Shown: positions 9,232 through 18,508, counted from the stretch's first letter. The stretch: DNA of 64,000 nt from Lysobacterales bacterium (GCA_013001885.1 JABDLD010000027.1:49455-113454), one strand, 5' to 3'. Notes: a model not told the origin generated them from the letters alone. Numbers and translations: made by a program.

Positions 9232-10514
9232 TCGGGAATGGCCTCCGCTTCCCGCAGTGCGTTCAGCACGTCCTGTAGCGGAAGTTCATCCAAACCGTAA
9301 TCCGCAGAGGTAACACCAGCAGTCCCTGGCCCCGATTCGACCGCGAGATGCCGCTCAAGATCGATTTCGCGCAGTTTCCCATCGTCTTCGGAGCCTTCGC
9401 TTTCCCATACGATCACCACATCAGGTTCAATCCCCTCGGCCTGGATAGAACGGCCCGAGGGCGTGTAGTAACGTGCCGTTGTCAGCTTGATACCGGCGCC
9501 GTTTCGCAGAGGCAGCACTGACTGTACCGAGCCCTTTCCAAACGTTCGCTCGCCAACAATCAGTGCCCTGCGCTGGTCCTGAAGCGCTCCAGCCAGAACC
9601 TCCGAAGCCGAGGCCGTGCCGTAATCCACCAGAATCATCAACGGCACTCCGGGAAGCCATTGACCCGGTTCAGCATTGAACTCCAGCTGCATGGTTGCAT
9701 TGCGACCACGCGTGGAGACAATGTTGCCAGAATCAAGAAAGCCGTCGGCGATAGCCACGGCCTGGCGTAACACGCCGCCCGGGTTGCCTCTGAGGTCAAG
9801 AATCAGGGCTTTCATGACGATTCCGTCATTTTTGATGCTGTCCAGTGACGACTCGAGATCTGCCGAGCTGGACTGGTGGAACTGACTCATCTTGAAGTAC
9901 CCGAAAGTGTCGTCGAGCAGTTGGAAACTCAGGGTCGGTATCTGAATGTACCGCCGGGTGATCGATATCTCCCGCTCTCCTTCACCCGGCGACAGGACCT
10001 TCAGAACGACTTCGGTATCCGGCTCGCCCGTCAGTTCATCCATGGCTTCGGGCAACGGCCGGCCCCGGACCGGACGGCCGTCGATTGAAGTGATGATGTC
10101 TCCGGGGTTCATGCCCGCCCGGTCTGCCGGGCTGTCGTTGATGAGGGCTTTCACTTCAATTCGTCCCTCGACCGCCTGGACGTCTATCCCGACTCCGCTG
10201 TAGCGGCCAAGCGACGCATCATTCAGATCTTCCAGCTCATTCGCCGGTAAGAAGCTGGAGTGGGGATCCAGTTCCATCAGCATTCCGCGAATAGCGGCAT
10301 CCAACAGGGTTTTGTCGTCTACCTCTTCCACGTAATTTTTGCGTGCCTGGTTGAACACATCGGTAAAAGTGCGCAGGTCGTCCAGCGTCAGTTGAGCACT
10401 TCGGCCGGCCCGTTCATCCGGCTCCGTGGCTTGCTGTTGCTGGCCGAAAACCAGCGGGATACAGGCAATCGAAGCCAGGATCGCGTAAGTGGTGCTTATC
10501 AGGTGTTTTTTCAT
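9228..10514 (-). CDS. ctpA: S41 family carboxy-terminal processing protease
   Basis: Periplasmic PDZ protease that trims C-termini of envelope proteins, in Pseudomonas including peptidoglycan hydrolases. It has 428 aa: a signal peptide (about 1-25), a PDZ domain (GVGIDVQAVEGRIEV onward) and an S41 catalytic core with nucleophile Ser in GTASASEVLAGAL and Lys in GERTFGKGSVQS. It is the last gene of a gpmI-envC-ctpA run, 28 bp after envC. The order matches Pseudomonas and links it to cell-wall remodelling. Confidence 0.94.
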   Translation of the reverse strand: MKKHLISTTYAILASIACIPLVFGQQQQATEPDERAGRSAQLTLDDLRTFTDVFNQARKNYVEEVDDKTLLDAAIRGMLMELDPHSSFLPANELEDLNDASLGRYSGVGIDVQAVEGRIEVKALINDSPADRAGMNPGDIITSIDGRPVRGRPLPEAMDELTGEPDTEVVLKVLSPGEGEREISITRRYIQIPTLSFQLLDDTFGYFKMSQFHQSSSADLESSLDSIKNDGIVMKALILDLRGNPGGVLRQAVAIADGFLDSGNIVSTRGRNATMQLEFNAEPGQWLPGVPLMILVDYGTASASEVLAGALQDQRRALIVGERTFGKGSVQSVLPLRNGAGIKLTTARYYTPSGRSIQAEGIEPDVVIVWESEGSEDDGKLREIDLERHLAVESGPGTAGVTSADYGLDELPLQDVLNALREAEAIPD

Positions 10515-10542
10515 CGTGTTTGCTATTGCCTGTCTGTTTGGT

Positions 10543-11721
10543 TTATCGGCGCAGCCATGCAGCTGGATCCATGGCTTTTCCGTCTTTTCTCAATTCAAAA
10601 TAAAGACCCTGGTCGCTGCCGGGATTGCTGCCCACTATACCGATGATCTCGCCGGGTTCCACCCAGGTGCCGGCCTCGTGCAACAGGCTTTCGTTATGGC
10701 CGTAGAGGCTCAGGTATCCCTGGCCGTGGTCAATGATGAGCATTAATCCATACCCGCGGAGCCAGTCGGCGAAAGCGACGCGGCCATAGGCAACCGCGCC
10801 GACTTCCAATCCGGGCTCGGAGCCGATCAACCAGCCCTGCCAGTGCAGGCCACCGACTCGGGGCTGCCCGAATGCGTGTTTGACCGGCCCTTTCAGAGGC
10901 ATGGGAAGTTTTCCTTTTTGCTGCGCAACGCCGGCGCGGCTGCCGAGGTCAGCCGGGATGTCGGCCAGTACATCGGTCAGGCGTTCAAGCAGTGCTTCCA
11001 GGTCTTTCCGGTTCTGCTCCAGTTCACGCAGACGCAATTCCTCACTGTTTACCCGGTCGGATAACTGGCTCAGCAAGACGGCCCTCTCTTCTCTCTGCGC
11101 GCTCAGTTCATTCAAAACAGCGCGCTGTTCGTTTTGAACCGTTTCAATTCTCATAAGTTCCCGGTCGACCGATTGCTGAAGCTCGTCGAGCGTCGTCAGT
11201 GCGTCCTTCAGGCCCGAGATTTCCCGGACCTGTGCCCGGTTCAGATAATCGTAGTAGGCAAGCATGCGGCCCACGCGCCCCGGGTTGTCCTGGTTCAGCA
11301 CCAGCTTCATGCGTGATTGTCCCCGCATCCGGTAAGACGTTCTCAATTGCTCTGCCAGTTGATCCAACCGCTCGTCGAGGCTGTCCAAAAAATCATCCCG
11401 TTGTTGTTTGAGCTCAGCCAGTTCAGCGCGGTGTTCGTCCGCCTGAATCTCCAGGGATCTGAAAGTCTGGTTGGTGCGCTGTATGGTGAGGTCGACTTCC
11501 CGGATGCGGGACAGCTCCTCGCGGTGGTCTGCTCTGGACGCTTCAAGCTTATTCTTGAGCTTGCCAATCTCGAACGTGACCTGGTCGAGCCTGGATTCCG
11601 CCTCTGACCGGTTCGGGCGCTGCTCGGTCAGGCCGGTGCAAGGAAGCCCGAGCACGAACGCCAGCGTCGCGCTGACGGCTACATGCCGGGTGATGAGTTG
11701 CAGACGCTCAGGCCGACCCAC
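10543..11721 (-). CDS. envC: EnvC-type murein hydrolase activator
   Basis: Periplasmic activator of amidases that split septal peptidoglycan. It has a signal peptide, a long coiled coil (about residues 40-260) and a C-terminal LytM/M23 domain. The metal-site motifs are degenerate: the first His segment reads HWQGWL without the family Asp, and the second reads YGHN. This agrees with a non-enzymatic activator role as in E. coli EnvC. I chose the GTG at 11721, with GGAAG just upstream, giving 392 aa and a 14-bp overlap with gpmI; the longer open frame to 11805 reads through gpmI and is unlikely. Confidence 0.88.
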   Translation of the reverse strand: MGRPERLQLITRHVAVSATLAFVLGLPCTGLTEQRPNRSEAESRLDQVTFEIGKLKNKLEASRADHREELSRIREVDLTIQRTNQTFRSLEIQADEHRAELAELKQQRDDFLDSLDERLDQLAEQLRTSYRMRGQSRMKLVLNQDNPGRVGRMLAYYDYLNRAQVREISGLKDALTTLDELQQSVDRELMRIETVQNEQRAVLNELSAQREERAVLLSQLSDRVNSEELRLRELEQNRKDLEALLERLTDVLADIPADLGSRAGVAQQKGKLPMPLKGPVKHAFGQPRVGGLHWQGWLIGSEPGLEVGAVAYGRVAFADWLRGYGLMLIIDHGQGYLSLYGHNESLLHEAGTWVEPGEIIGIVGSNPGSDQGLYFELRKDGKAMDPAAWLRR

Positions 11722-13255
11722 CTTCAACTTCCAGCAGTGATTGCCCCGACATTTCTGCCGGTTTGGGAAGACCCAGAAGAGAGAGCATGGTGGGCGCGAT
11801 ATCACGCAGCGAGCCGCCGCTTCGCAGTTGCCCCGACCGGCCGTGAAAAAGGAGCGGAACCATGTGAGTCGTATGCGCGGTGTGGCTCTGACCGCTGACC
11901 GGGTCCACCATCAGTTCAATGTTGCCATGATCGGCCGTGATCAGCATTTCTCCGCCGACCTCGTCAATCGCCTCACGGACACTGGCCAGACACCGGTCAA
12001 CCGCCATCACGGCCTTGATGGCTGCGTCGAGTTTTCCCGTGTGCCCGACCATGTCCGGGTTGGCGACATTGCAGATGATCACGTCATAATCGCGGGATTT
12101 GATCGCCTGCACCAGTTTTTCCGTGAGTTCCGGTACGCTCATTTCGGGTTGTAAATCGTAGGTGGCTACGTCAGGGGAGGGGATCAAGGTTCGGTGCTCA
12201 TGCGGGTACGGAGTTTCGTTGCCGCCGTTGAAGAAAAAGGTAACGTGCGCGTACTTCTCTGTTTCCGCGATTCTGAGCTGCTTGAGACCGGCATCAGCCA
12301 GTTCCCCTCCCAGCAATCGCGGCAGTGTGGTTGGCGGAAAGGCTACTGAAACCGGCAGCCCAGCCATGTATTCGGTCATGCACACGAAGTCTGAGAGCTC
12401 GATTTTGCGCCGCTCGAATCCGTCAAACGGCTCATTGACGAAGGCCATTGTGATCTCGCGCGCGCGGTCGGCCCGAAAATTGACAAAAATAATGCTGTCG
12501 CCGTCTTTAACGCCGGACGCGGAACCGATCACCGTAGGCTGCACAAACTCGTCATTTTCATCCCTGCCGTAAGCGGCGTGCAGGGCGGCGATTGCGGAAG
12601 GCTGATTCAGATCTGACTCGGCCAGCGCAATCGCGCGGTAGGCGCGCTCAACGCGATTCCAGCGCTTGTCCCGGTCCATTGCGTAATAACGCCCGCTGAT
12701 GGAGTTGAAATTGGCGCCCGGTATGCCGTCGAGTAATTCCTGCATGCGCAGGATCGAAGGTTCAGCGCTGCGCGGTGGTGTATCCCGGCCGTCCAGAAAG
12801 CCATGGACCGCGATCGAGGGTGCGCCTCTTTTTGCAGCCAGTTCGACAGTGGCAATAAAGTGATCGTCATGGCTGTGCACGCCCCCGGGGGACAGCAATC
12901 CCATGATGTGTAGTGTGCCTCCGTTGTCAGTTGCCGCATCGATGGCTGCACACAGTTGCGCATTGTCAGCAAAACTGCCGTCCTGAATTGCCTTGGTGAT
13001 ACGACTGAAATCCTGGTACACAATGCGTCCAGCCCCGATGTTCATGTGGCCGACTTCCGAATTGCCCATCTGGCCGTGTGGCAAACCGACAGCCTCTCCC
13101 GACGTTTCAATCAGCGTATGGGGATCATTACGCCGTAAATCGTCCCAGCAAGGCGTTTCCGCGAGTGCAATGGCGTTATTTTCAGTCTCTTCGCGGAAGC
13201 CCCAGCCATCGAGGATCATCAGCAGAAGCGGTCCGTGCGGTTTCCGGTCATTCAT
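11708..13255 (-). CDS. gpmI: 2,3-bisphosphoglycerate-independent phosphoglycerate mutase
   Basis: Interconverts 3- and 2-phosphoglycerate in glycolysis and gluconeogenesis, using two manganese ions and a phosphoserine intermediate. It has 515 aa, the normal length. Visible motifs are LLLMILDGWG at the N-terminus, catalytic Ser in GQMGNSEVGHMNIG, the HSHDDHF segment and the late metal site ITADHGNIE. It is the first gene of the gpmI-envC-ctpA operon, the same association as in E. coli and Pseudomonas, and is divergent from the rhodanese gene. Confidence 0.97.
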   Translation of the reverse strand: MNDRKPHGPLLLMILDGWGFREETENNAIALAETPCWDDLRRNDPHTLIETSGEAVGLPHGQMGNSEVGHMNIGAGRIVYQDFSRITKAIQDGSFADNAQLCAAIDAATDNGGTLHIMGLLSPGGVHSHDDHFIATVELAAKRGAPSIAVHGFLDGRDTPPRSAEPSILRMQELLDGIPGANFNSISGRYYAMDRDKRWNRVERAYRAIALAESDLNQPSAIAALHAAYGRDENDEFVQPTVIGSASGVKDGDSIIFVNFRADRAREITMAFVNEPFDGFERRKIELSDFVCMTEYMAGLPVSVAFPPTTLPRLLGGELADAGLKQLRIAETEKYAHVTFFFNGGNETPYPHEHRTLIPSPDVATYDLQPEMSVPELTEKLVQAIKSRDYDVIICNVANPDMVGHTGKLDAAIKAVMAVDRCLASVREAIDEVGGEMLITADHGNIELMVDPVSGQSHTAHTTHMVPLLFHGRSGQLRSGGSLRDIAPTMLSLLGLPKPAEMSGQSLLEVEGGSA

Positions 13256-13393
13256 TTTTGTTACCTACTTGCAATTTAACCCTGCCGACTCCAAATGTGA
13301 CAGGCCCACAGGTGAATGAACAGCTGAAAAGCTTCGCCCGTTCATCCAGCGGCTGTGGGATTATCAATATTATTTCATAAAAGAGATTGAAGG

Positions 13394-13819
13394 ATGGAGC
13401 AGGTATTCGAATTTGCAGGTAATAATATACTTCTGGTGGGCGGCTTCGTCGCGGTCCTGGGTCTATTGGTCTGGACTGAAGTCATGCGAAAGGTCCAGGG
13501 GCTGATTGAATTGACACCGGTGCAGGCGGTTCCATGGATCAACGATCCGAATGCAGTGATTATCGATATATCCCCGGTTGCCGAATTCAATAAAGGTCAC
13601 ATTGTCAGCGCACGAAATCTGCAGGCTTCGAGGCTCGCCAAACCCGATGCCGAAATTGAAAAACTCAAAGACAGCAAACTGTTGGTCGTGTGCAAATCTG
13701 GCCAGTCAGCCGTTGCCGCTGCCGGGAGCCTGAAGAAAATGGGAGCGGAGCAGGTGGCTGTTCTCAAGGGCGGTATGGCCCAGTGGCGCAGCGAGCAGTT
13801 TCCGGTCACCACCAAATAA
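13394..13819 (+). CDS. membrane-anchored rhodanese-like protein (YibN type)
   Basis: A 141-aa protein with one N-terminal membrane helix (about residues 10-28) and a rhodanese domain with the active-site Cys loop VVCKSGQSA. It probably carries out sulfur transfer at the membrane, but its partner is unknown. It corresponds in position to yibN of E. coli, which is divergent from gpmI and upstream of secB. The glutaredoxin gene grxC, which usually lies between the two, is missing here: only 63 bp separate it from secB. Confidence 0.88.
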   Translation: MEQVFEFAGNNILLVGGFVAVLGLLVWTEVMRKVQGLIELTPVQAVPWINDPNAVIIDISPVAEFNKGHIVSARNLQASRLAKPDAEIEKLKDSKLLVVCKSGQSAVAAAGSLKKMGAEQVAVLKGGMAQWRSEQFPVTTK

Positions 13820-13882
13820 TGAGATAATTTCTTTTTTTATGCCCGCCGCTCAGGCCGGGCCAAACCCAAGAGTGAATGAACC

Positions 13883-14416
13883 ATGGCAGAAGAACAGAAT
13901 CAGGATCCGGTAGCGCAGCCGGGACAGGAATCGACGGCGCAATTTCAAATGCAGAAGCTGTACACGAAAGACGTCTCTTTCGAGGTTCCTAATGCACCCC
14001 AGATTTTTCAGGACACCGGTCAGGCCGACGTGAAAATGAGCCTTGCCCAGCGCGTCACGGAGCTTGAAGAAAACACGCACGAAGTTGTCCTGACGGTCAC
14101 GGTGACCGCGACCATCGGCGAGAAGACGGCTTACCTGGTTGAAGTGGCGCACGCAGGCATCTTCACGATTACCGGATTCCAGGAGCAGGCCGCCCACGCG
14201 GTCATGAACACGCTGTGCCCCAACACACTGTTTCCGTATTCGCGTCAGTTGATCTCCACGCTCGTTGCCGAAGGCGGATTTCCGCCGCTGGTGCTGCAGC
14301 CGGTGAACTTCGATCAGCTGTACGCGCAACGGATGCAGCAAATGATGCAGGAACAGAACCAGCAGTCCGCAGGTGACGGCAACGGCGCTGAATCGGCCTT
14401 GCCAACCAACGATTGA
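13883..14416 (+). CDS. secB: protein-export chaperone SecB
   Basis: Tetrameric cytoplasmic chaperone that keeps preproteins unfolded and delivers them to SecA. It has 177 aa, slightly longer than E. coli (155) because of both tails. Family signatures are QKLYTKDVSFEVPNAP, the beta-strand ENTHEVVLTVTVTA and SRQLISTLVAEGGFPPLVLQPVNF. Its stop overlaps the TTG start proposed for gpsA, and the two genes are adjacent in many gammaproteobacteria. Confidence 0.97.
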   Translation: MAEEQNQDPVAQPGQESTAQFQMQKLYTKDVSFEVPNAPQIFQDTGQADVKMSLAQRVTELEENTHEVVLTVTVTATIGEKTAYLVEVAHAGIFTITGFQEQAAHAVMNTLCPNTLFPYSRQLISTLVAEGGFPPLVLQPVNFDQLYAQRMQQMMQEQNQQSAGDGNGAESALPTND

Positions 14417-15465
14417 ATGTAAGCACCTTGGTCACCGAACCGCAGCCGGTTGCGCGCGAAAACGGAAAACCCGTGTTTGCCGTGTTGGGCGCCGGGTCGT
14501 GGGGAACGGCACTATCCATGCAGTTGATGCGCGCCGGCAACGACGTGGTGCTGTGGGATTGGGATCGGGAGCATATCGCCTCGATCGGGGCGATCCGGTG
14601 TAATGAAAAATTTCTGCCCGACTTTCCGCTGGACGACGGTTTGCGGGCGGAGCCGGATTTGCAGGCGGCGGTTTCCGGCGCGAATGAAATCCTGGTGGTC
14701 GTACCGTCTCACGCCTTCGTCGGTGTTCTTGAGCAGATCAAACCGTGGTTGAGACCTGGACAGGGAATAGCGTGGGCCTGTAAGGGGCTGGAACCCGGCA
14801 CCGGCCAATTCCTGCACGAACCGGCGATGAGACTGTTTGGCGAGGAGCGCCCGCTCGCGGTGGTGACCGGCCCGTCTTTTGCGCGTGAAGTGGCTGCGAA
14901 CCTGCCCACGGCCATCACGGTCGCGGGAACCGAGTCCGGCTATTGTGAGCGGATCGCCAGAGCGCTTCATGGCGGCAACTTCCGGGCTTACACCAGTGAC
15001 GATATCCTCGGGGCCGAACTCGGCGGTTCGGTAAAAAACGTATTGGCGGTAGCGACCGGAATTTGTGACGGAATGGGTCTGGGCAATAACGCCCGGGCCG
15101 CACTCATCACGCGCGGGCTGGTGGAAATGATGCGCCTGGGCCGGGTGCTCGGCGCCCGCGACCAGACGCTGACCGGCCTGACCGGAATGGGTGATCTCGT
15201 GCTTACATGCACCGGGGATTTGTCACGCAACCGCCGGTTGGGGTTGGCGCTGGGCGCGGGCCAGGCGGTGGACGAGGCGGTAGCGGAAATCGGCCAGGTC
15301 GTTGAGGGCGTGAAAACCGCGCTGGAAGTGCGGAGGCTCGCCCGGCGGCACAAGGTTGAAATGCCGATTGCAGAGGAAGTCTACAGCGTATTGCACGAAG
15401 GCAGGGATCCCTACGAGAGCGTCAGGGACCTGCTGTCGCGGGAACAGAAGCAGGAAGCTGTCTAG
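14413..15465 (+). CDS. gpsA: NAD(P)-dependent glycerol-3-phosphate dehydrogenase
   Basis: Makes sn-glycerol 3-phosphate from dihydroxyacetone phosphate for phospholipid synthesis. It has 350 aa from the TTG at 14413 (a second TTG at 14428 is possible). The Rossmann motif VLGAGSWGTAL is followed by GPSFAREVA and the substrate-site segment ELGGSVKNVLAVATGICDG with catalytic Lys. KGLEPGTG and LTGMGDLVLTC are also typical. It overlaps the secB stop, so translation may be coupled, and it converges on trmL. Confidence 0.95.
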   Translation: MNVSTLVTEPQPVARENGKPVFAVLGAGSWGTALSMQLMRAGNDVVLWDWDREHIASIGAIRCNEKFLPDFPLDDGLRAEPDLQAAVSGANEILVVVPSHAFVGVLEQIKPWLRPGQGIAWACKGLEPGTGQFLHEPAMRLFGEERPLAVVTGPSFAREVAANLPTAITVAGTESGYCERIARALHGGNFRAYTSDDILGAELGGSVKNVLAVATGICDGMGLGNNARAALITRGLVEMMRLGRVLGARDQTLTGLTGMGDLVLTCTGDLSRNRRLGLALGAGQAVDEAVAEIGQVVEGVKTALEVRRLARRHKVEMPIAEEVYSVLHEGRDPYESVRDLLSREQKQEAV

Positions 15466-15475
15466 CGGCAGTTCA

Positions 15476-15940
15476 TCATTCCAATCCGTGAAATCCTTGC
15501 TGCCGCAGCGCTTCGTAGAGGGCGATGGCGACCGTGTTTGAGAGGTTCAGGCTTCGGCTGCCTTCCTGCATCGGGATGCGGCAGACACGTTCCTGGCCGA
15601 TTCGATCCAGCAGGTTTTTCGGCAGGCCGCGCGATTCCGGGCCGAAAAGCAGCCCGTCATTATCGGTGAACGCGGCTTCGGTGTGCATCTTTGAACCCCG
15701 GGTCGAATATGCCCAGATGCGGATTTCGGGATTGTCCTCTTTGAAGGCTTGCCAGTTTACGTGCTCCCGCACTTCAGTTAGTTCGTCGTAGTCCAATCCT
15801 GCGCGCCTCAGTTTGGCGTCGTCCAAAACGAAACCCAGGGGTCCGACCAGGTGCAGACGGGCGCCGGCATTGGCGCAAAGGCGAATGATGTTGCCCGTGT
15901 TTGGCGGTATCTCTGGCTGGTACAAAATCACCTGTAGCAT
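15476..15940 (-). CDS. trmL: tRNA (cytidine/uridine-34 2'-O)-methyltransferase
   Basis: SPOUT methyltransferase that methylates the wobble base of leucine tRNAs. I start it at the ATG at 15940 (154 aa), because MLQVILYQPEIPPNTGNIIR is the usual N-terminus; an upstream ATG at 15961 would add seven residues. The trefoil-knot motifs LLFGPESRGLP and CRIPMQEGSRSLNLSNTVAIALYE are present. It lies convergent to gpsA with a 10-bp gap; in E. coli trmL is also near secB-gpsA. Confidence 0.94.
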   Translation of the reverse strand: MLQVILYQPEIPPNTGNIIRLCANAGARLHLVGPLGFVLDDAKLRRAGLDYDELTEVREHVNWQAFKEDNPEIRIWAYSTRGSKMHTEAAFTDNDGLLFGPESRGLPKNLLDRIGQERVCRIPMQEGSRSLNLSNTVAIALYEALRQQGFHGLE

Positions 15941-16152
15941 TTGGCTTCCCCGCGGCTGCAATTGCGTCTATTTCAGCAGGCCGGGTTGTTCCGGAGGCAG
16001 ATTTGCGACGAAACGAATCGCCGTTACAGCAGGGGTTTCAGCCGGACCGCTTGGCGAGTTGTCAGCCCACGTCGCGCTGAATGCCTCATATCATGCTGTT
16101 TTTAATATATAAATTGTTTTTACCAATTAAAATCGCCGCTCCGTTTGGTCAT

Positions 16153-16181
16153 TTGACAGGACGGATTCAGGGGCGTATCTT
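16153..16181 (+). promoter_or_regulatory. sigma-70 promoter of nrdJa
   Basis: A perfect -35 box TTGACA (16153-16158), a 17-bp spacer and a -10 box TATCTT (16176-16181, four of six to consensus). Transcription would begin near 16188, just before the two palindromes at 16195-16240. The gap between trmL and nrdJa (15941-16281) otherwise shows only AT-rich sequence, with no cobalamin-riboswitch-like conserved B12-box that I can see. Confidence 0.6.
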
Positions 16182-16193
16182 TTATCTCCGCTG

Positions 16194-16241
16194 GCACAAC
16201 ATCTTGTGTCATAAAAAAAAATAGCGCACAATAAGTTGTGC
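16194..16241. promoter_or_regulatory. tandem NrdR-type operator boxes
   Basis: Two palindromes of the same 5-4-5 form, CACAA-N4-TTGTG: one at 16195-16208 and one at 16227-16240. Their starts are 32 bp apart, three helical turns. This matches the known NrdR box pair, two sites about 31-32 bp apart in front of ribonucleotide reductase genes. They lie between the predicted transcription start and nrdJa, so bound NrdR would block transcription. nrdR itself is not in the window. Confidence 0.82.
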
Positions 16242-16281
16242 CCATAATTTAATAAAACCAACTAATTACACGGAAGATTTA

Positions 16282-18429
16282 ATGAGCAGCGTGCAGGTTG
16301 AGGCCATTGGCACTGATTCCAAAGACATTCCTTTCCAGGCCGCGTCCCTGGATATATGGGACAAAAAATACAGACTGAAGTCTAAAACAGGGGACATTAT
16401 CGATGAGAGCATGGATGACACGTACAAGCGTGTCGCCCGGGCTGTGTCCGAAGTTGAAGAAACCCCGAAGAAGCAGGAGTACTGGTACGAAAAGTTTCTC
16501 TGGGCTTTGCGCCGAGGCGCCATTCCGGCCGGCCGAATTATCAGCAACGCCGGGGCGCGCGAACACAAGCCGGCCACCTCCACGATTAACTGCACCGTGT
16601 CGGGCACGATCACTGATTCGATGGACGGCATCCTGGAGAAAGTGCACGAGGCCGGATTGACCCTCAAAGCGGGTTGCGGGATCGGTTACGAGTTCTCAAC
16701 GTTGCGGCCGAAAGGCGCATACGTGTCCGGCGCCGGAGCATACACTTCGGGTCCGCTGAGCTTCATGGATATCTACGACAAGATGTGCTTCACCGTGTCG
16801 TCGGCGGGCGGCCGCCGCGGAGCGCAGATGGCCACCTTCGAAGTCGGGCATCCGGATGCGATGGATTTCATTCGGGCAAAACGCGAAGACGGCCGGTTGC
16901 GGCAATTCAATTGCTCCTTGTTGGTTACGGATGAGTTCATGCAGGCGGTGGAAAAGAATGACAGCTGGGCGCTGGCGTTCCCGATCAACCAGCATGAGAC
17001 TGATGCGATAGACCTGGACGACGAGTCAGAAGTCATCTGGCGCGAATGGCCGCAAACCAAAGGTTATATCCAGCGCGAGGACGGACTCGTTGCCTGCCGC
17101 ATTTACAAAACCGTCCCCGCCCGCAGGATGTGGGACATGATCATGTCTTCCACCTACGATTTTGCGGAACCCGGATTCATCATGATCGACCGGATAAACG
17201 AGATGAACAACAACTGGTTCTGCGAGAATATCCGGGCAACCAACCCGTGCGGGGAGCAACCCCTGCCGCCCTATGGGGCCTGTCTTCTCGGTTCGGTTAA
17301 TCTGACCCGTTTCGTTGAGAACCCGTTTACCGCAGATGCTGCCTTCAACTGGGAAGAGTATCGGGAAGTGGTCAGGGTATTTACCCGTATGCTCGATAAC
17401 GTGGTGGAAATCAACGGCCTGCCTCTTGGCAAACAACGCGACGAAATTGCGCGCAAACGCCGTCACGGTATGGGCTTCCTGGGGCTGGGTTCAACCCTGA
17501 CCATGCTGGGAATGAAGTACGGCAAAGAGGATTCTCTTGGGTTTACCGAACAGGTCGCACGCGAAATGGCCGTGGCCGGTTGGGAAGAGTCCCTGGAACT
17601 GGCTCGGGAGAAAGGAGCCGCGCCCATCATGGAGGAACAGTTCGAAGTAACGGGCGACATGCTGCGGCGGCGGCCGGAGATGCAGCAGGACGGTTACAAA
17701 GTGGGCGACAAGGTTGCAGGCAAAGTGCTGATGGCGAAATACAGCCGCTACATGCAGAGGATTGCTGAACAGGCGCCGGAGTTGGTGGAGTCGCTGGCGG
17801 AGCAGGGTGGGCGGTTCACCCACCACACGTCGATTGCGCCCACCGGGACGATTTCCCTGTCGCTGGCCAATAATGTGTCCAACGGAATCGAGCCGAGTTT
17901 TGCTCACCACTACAGCCGAAACGTGATCCGGGAAGGCCGCAAGTCCAAGGAAAAAGTCGAGGTTTACAGCTACGAGCTGCTGGCCTATCGCGAACTGGTC
18001 AACCCAAACGCGATGCCCTATGCGCAGGACGATGCGTCCCGTTTGCCCGAGTGCTTCGTGACAGCGGAAGAAGTACTGCCGGCGGAACATGTGGATATCC
18101 AGGCCGCAGCCCAGAAGTGGATCGACTCCTCTATTTCCAAGACGGCCAACGTGCCGACGGATTTTCCCTACGAGGACTTCAAGGACATCTACACCTACGC
18201 GCACGCGAAGCTGTTGAAAGGGTGCACGACCTTCCGTTTCAATCCGGAAGCGTTCCAGGGCGTACTGGTCAAGGACAAGGACCTGGAAAGCACGACTTAC
18301 CGCTTCGTGCTGGACGACGGTGAAGTAGTGGAAGTAGCGGGCAATGAAGAGATCGAATACGACGGTGAATTACATACCGCAGCGAATCTCTTCGATGCGC
18401 TGAAAGAAGGTTATTACGGAAAGTTTTAA
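16282..18429 (+). CDS. nrdJa: cobalamin-dependent (class II) ribonucleotide reductase, large part
   Basis: Reduces ribonucleotides using adenosylcobalamin to generate the active-site thiyl radical, so it works with or without oxygen. It has 715 aa. The catalytic loop is Asn321-Pro-Cys323-Gly-Glu325. Redox Cys is in TINCTVSGT, the partner Cys region is FNCSLLV, and LTLKAGCGIGYEFS is typical of class II enzymes. The protein ends at ALKEGYYGKF and lacks the C-terminal Cys-rich tail found in one-piece NrdJ; the tail is encoded separately by nrdJb, as in Pseudomonas aeruginosa NrdJab. The upstream region has NrdR boxes. Confidence 0.94.
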   Translation: MSSVQVEAIGTDSKDIPFQAASLDIWDKKYRLKSKTGDIIDESMDDTYKRVARAVSEVEETPKKQEYWYEKFLWALRRGAIPAGRIISNAGAREHKPATSTINCTVSGTITDSMDGILEKVHEAGLTLKAGCGIGYEFSTLRPKGAYVSGAGAYTSGPLSFMDIYDKMCFTVSSAGGRRGAQMATFEVGHPDAMDFIRAKREDGRLRQFNCSLLVTDEFMQAVEKNDSWALAFPINQHETDAIDLDDESEVIWREWPQTKGYIQREDGLVACRIYKTVPARRMWDMIMSSTYDFAEPGFIMIDRINEMNNNWFCENIRATNPCGEQPLPPYGACLLGSVNLTRFVENPFTADAAFNWEEYREVVRVFTRMLDNVVEINGLPLGKQRDEIARKRRHGMGFLGLGSTLTMLGMKYGKEDSLGFTEQVAREMAVAGWEESLELAREKGAAPIMEEQFEVTGDMLRRRPEMQQDGYKVGDKVAGKVLMAKYSRYMQRIAEQAPELVESLAEQGGRFTHHTSIAPTGTISLSLANNVSNGIEPSFAHHYSRNVIREGRKSKEKVEVYSYELLAYRELVNPNAMPYAQDDASRLPECFVTAEEVLPAEHVDIQAAAQKWIDSSISKTANVPTDFPYEDFKDIYTYAHAKLLKGCTTFRFNPEAFQGVLVKDKDLESTTYRFVLDDGEVVEVAGNEEIEYDGELHTAANLFDALKEGYYGKF

Positions 18430-18491
18430 CCTGAAGAACGAGCCGGTACAGGGATGGCTTGAATGGGATCGTGGTCGGAGAGGACAAGGAA

Positions 18492-18508
18492 GAAGGCATA
18501 TTGCCTTC
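18492..18508 (+). other. short perfect hairpin after nrdJa
   Basis: GAAGGCA (18492-18498) and TGCCTTC (18502-18508) pair perfectly around a 3-base loop. No T-run follows, so it is not a standard terminator; it could stabilise the nrdJa 3' end. It lies in the 277-bp gap between nrdJa and nrdJb, which otherwise holds no supported gene (only an 18-codon frame at 18541). Confidence 0.4.

Noticed and set aside
15941..16281. Cobalamin riboswitch upstream of nrdJa
   Set aside because: No B12-box-like conserved sequence seen; the region is explained by promoter and NrdR boxes.
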